From positions 1 to 32,192 of the forward strand of contig CANRNM010000009.1 of NCBI GenBank assembly GCA_947631975.1: a stretch of 32,192 nt of DNA, written 5' to 3'. This document shows positions 31,362 to 32,192 of this stretch, in pieces. This DNA is from an uncultured Clostridia bacterium. GTDB taxonomy: Bacteria; Bacillota; Clostridia; Lachnospirales; CAG-274. The notes beneath the pieces were generated by a model. It searched no databases. It was not told the origin of the DNA and saw nothing but the letters and a program-made list of their open reading frames with translations. Position numbers and translations under genes: made by a program. Each line of letters opens with the position of its first letter. The stretch's first letter is position 1.

Positions 31362-31540
31362 AATATTTCCTCTATGGGCAGTTCAAAAAGCCTCGATATT
31401 TTGAAAGCAAGCTCCAGAGAGGCGACATACTTTTCCTTTTCAAGCGATATGACCGTCTGCCTTGTAACTCCAAGAGCCTCTGCCAGCCCTTCCTGAGAAA
31501 GCCCTCTTTGCTTTCTCAGCTCTTGTATTCTTGTTTTCAT
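31340..31540 (-). CDS. Small XRE-family transcriptional regulator, C-terminus altered by IS insertion
   Basis: The 66-aa protein is a bare helix-turn-helix repressor: RIQELRKQRGLSQEGLAEALGVTRQTVISLEKEKY, then ISRLFELPIEEIFLY. The last codons TNY and the stop come from the right end of the IS. Joining the flanks at CT changes the ending from LYKTNY to LYKEEK followed by TAA. That stop would overlap the ATG of the membrane protein gene at 29791. The DNA-binding part is untouched, so the regulator may still work. AAGGAGG precedes the ATG. A palindromic site at the transcription start suggests autoregulation. Confidence 0.9.
   Translation of the reverse strand: MKTRIQELRKQRGLSQEGLAEALGVTRQTVISLEKEKYVASLELAFKISRLFELPIEEIFLYKTNY
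31352..31353. repeat. CT core dinucleotide, right junction of the IS
   Basis: Right copy of the core. With 29803-29804 it marks the exchange point used to rebuild the empty site TTCCTC-CT-TGTATAAA. Confidence 0.8.
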
Positions 31541-31555
31541 AAAACACCTCCTTAT

Positions 31556-31571
31556 GTAAAGTTAACTTTAC
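31556..31571. promoter_or_regulatory. Probable operator of the XRE regulator
   Basis: GTAAAGTTAACTTTAC is a perfect 16-bp palindrome lying over the predicted start of transcription, between promoter and ribosome site. A further GCTTTAC copy of the half-site lies at about 31611-31617, just upstream of the -35 box. This suggests regulator dimers on both sides of the promoter. Confidence 0.7.
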
Positions 31572-31577
31572 AATATC

Positions 31578-31606
31578 AATATATCATATATAATTATAAA
31601 TGTCAA
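31578..31606 (-). promoter_or_regulatory. Promoter of the XRE regulator operon
   Basis: Minus strand TTGACA (31606-31601), 17 nt, TATATT (31583-31578). Transcription should begin at about 31571, at the edge of the palindrome. Confidence 0.8.
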
Positions 31607-31639
31607 GTATGCTTTACATTTTTTATAAAAATTATTAAA

Positions 31640-31668
31640 ATACCCGACAGGCAAGGCCTGTCGGGTAT
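31640..31668 (-). terminator. Terminator of the GyrI-like gene
   Basis: ATACCCGACAGGC and GCCTGTCGGGTAT form a perfect 13-bp stem with a 3-nt loop. On the minus strand it is followed by TTTAATAATTTTT. It separates the GyrI-like gene from the XRE promoter. Confidence 0.88.
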
Positions 31669-31709
31669 ATGAAGCGTTTTTTATGAAAAATATTCTAAAA
31701 TATATTTTA

Positions 31710-32162
31710 TCACTTTACGGGGAAATAAATATCCGTTTCCCATTCGTCAGCGGGAACATTGTCAACATGGGATATGCGATATATCTCATAGGGCGGAGCG
31801 GCAATTTCATAGCCGTTTTCATTTATCCATCTTACAACGGCTGCATAGGCTTCCGTAAGATTGGCGTAAGAGCCTTTATGCATGGTAACCGCGCATTTTC
31901 CGCCCGAAATTATCCTCGTAGCCTTGTTTGCGTCTTTAATGCCTATACCCACTTCAATATCGCTGTCGTTTTCGTCAAACTCGTCATCGTGGTATATGGC
32001 AAGTACATCTCCCGTTGTGGTTATTGCCTCCCTTGCAATTTTTGTAAACAATATGCCGTAGTACTTTCCGAAGTCCTCAACGGACATACTCTGTCTGCTG
32101 CTCAGTATAGGCATATCTTTGGTTGTTGTGATGCTTATTTTGTAATTGTTCTGATAATCCAT
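31710..32162 (-). CDS. Stand-alone GyrI-like / effector-binding domain protein
   Basis: The 150-aa protein matches the GyrI-like small-molecule-binding fold (ligand-binding half of BmrR and some AraC regulators). Evidence is the opening YKISITTTKDMPILSSRQSM, the DIEVGIGI strand, GGKCAVTMHKGSYANLTEAYAAVVRWINENGYE, and the typical late PPYEIYRISHVDN...WETDIYFPVK pattern. No DNA-binding domain is attached. Such stand-alone domains bind, and sometimes hydrolyse, hydrophobic compounds; the ligand here is unknown. ATG at 32162 with AGGACAGG upstream. Whether it is in an operon cannot be seen, since the window ends 30 bp further on. Confidence 0.82.
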   Translation of the reverse strand: MDYQNNYKISITTTKDMPILSSRQSMSVEDFGKYYGILFTKIAREAITTTGDVLAIYHDDEFDENDSDIEVGIGIKDANKATRIISGGKCAVTMHKGSYANLTEAYAAVVRWINENGYEIAAPPYEIYRISHVDNVPADEWETDIYFPVK

Positions 32163-32192
32163 AATTTTACCTGTCCTTTCAAAATTTTTGAT

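Overview
The window looks like chromosomal DNA of a spore-forming anaerobe of the Clostridia. Evidence: a yyaC homologue (spore GPR-endopeptidase-like family) and a ylmC/ymxH-type gene, a desulfoferrodoxin, a T-box-controlled alaS, the Gram-positive gene order gdpP-rplI-dnaB, strong GGAGG ribosome sites, and heavy use of ATA and AGA/AGG codons in host genes. I cannot name the species.

Layout. 1-2745 (minus): dnaB (cut by the window edge), rplI and a gdpP-like phosphodiesterase, driven from a clear promoter at 2797-2825. 2814-3650 (minus): a prephenate dehydratase with two altered signature motifs. 3817-6832 (plus): a split cobalamin-dependent methionine synthase, with the reactivation domain as its own gene ahead of the catalytic subunit. 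6870-9451 (minus): two tandem HtrA-like membrane proteases. 9673-10203 (plus): an amidase. 10256-11722 (minus): a cyclophilin lipoprotein and the YyaC protein. 11900-15624 (plus): a membrane protein with a degenerate MPN/JAMM-like domain and LysM, a very small histidine kinase directly behind it, and NAD-dependent DNA ligase. 15659-20975 (minus): a frameshifted methyltransferase, YlmC, an alpha/beta hydrolase, SEC-C methionine aminopeptidase, a DUF2161-type nuclease, an Xaa-Pro peptidase and a small unknown ORF. 21024-22789 (minus): a tyrosine recombinase and a TtcA-like protein, divergent from a GNAT gene across a symmetric promoter region. 23505-29029: superoxide reductase, then (minus) trmB, an unknown gene, rsmA and alaS with its T-box leader.

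The most striking part is 29327-31540. An IS110-family element (29805-31351) sits between a four-helix membrane protein gene and a small XRE regulator. Its non-coding left end encodes a two-loop RNA that reads as a bridge RNA. The first loop carries guides matching the two DNA flanks of this very insertion, and the second carries guides matching the element's own two ends, all meeting at a CT dinucleotide. Joining the two flanks at CT restores an XRE-membrane protein operon with a TAATG stop/start overlap and a good AAGGAGG site, so the insertion can be reconstructed to the base. Joining the element's ends at CT creates a promoter with 17-bp spacing. The window closes with a stand-alone GyrI-like protein.

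The second candidate for an undescribed system is the MPN-like/LysM membrane protein plus sensorless histidine kinase pair. All function calls come from reading motifs in the translations; no database search was run.
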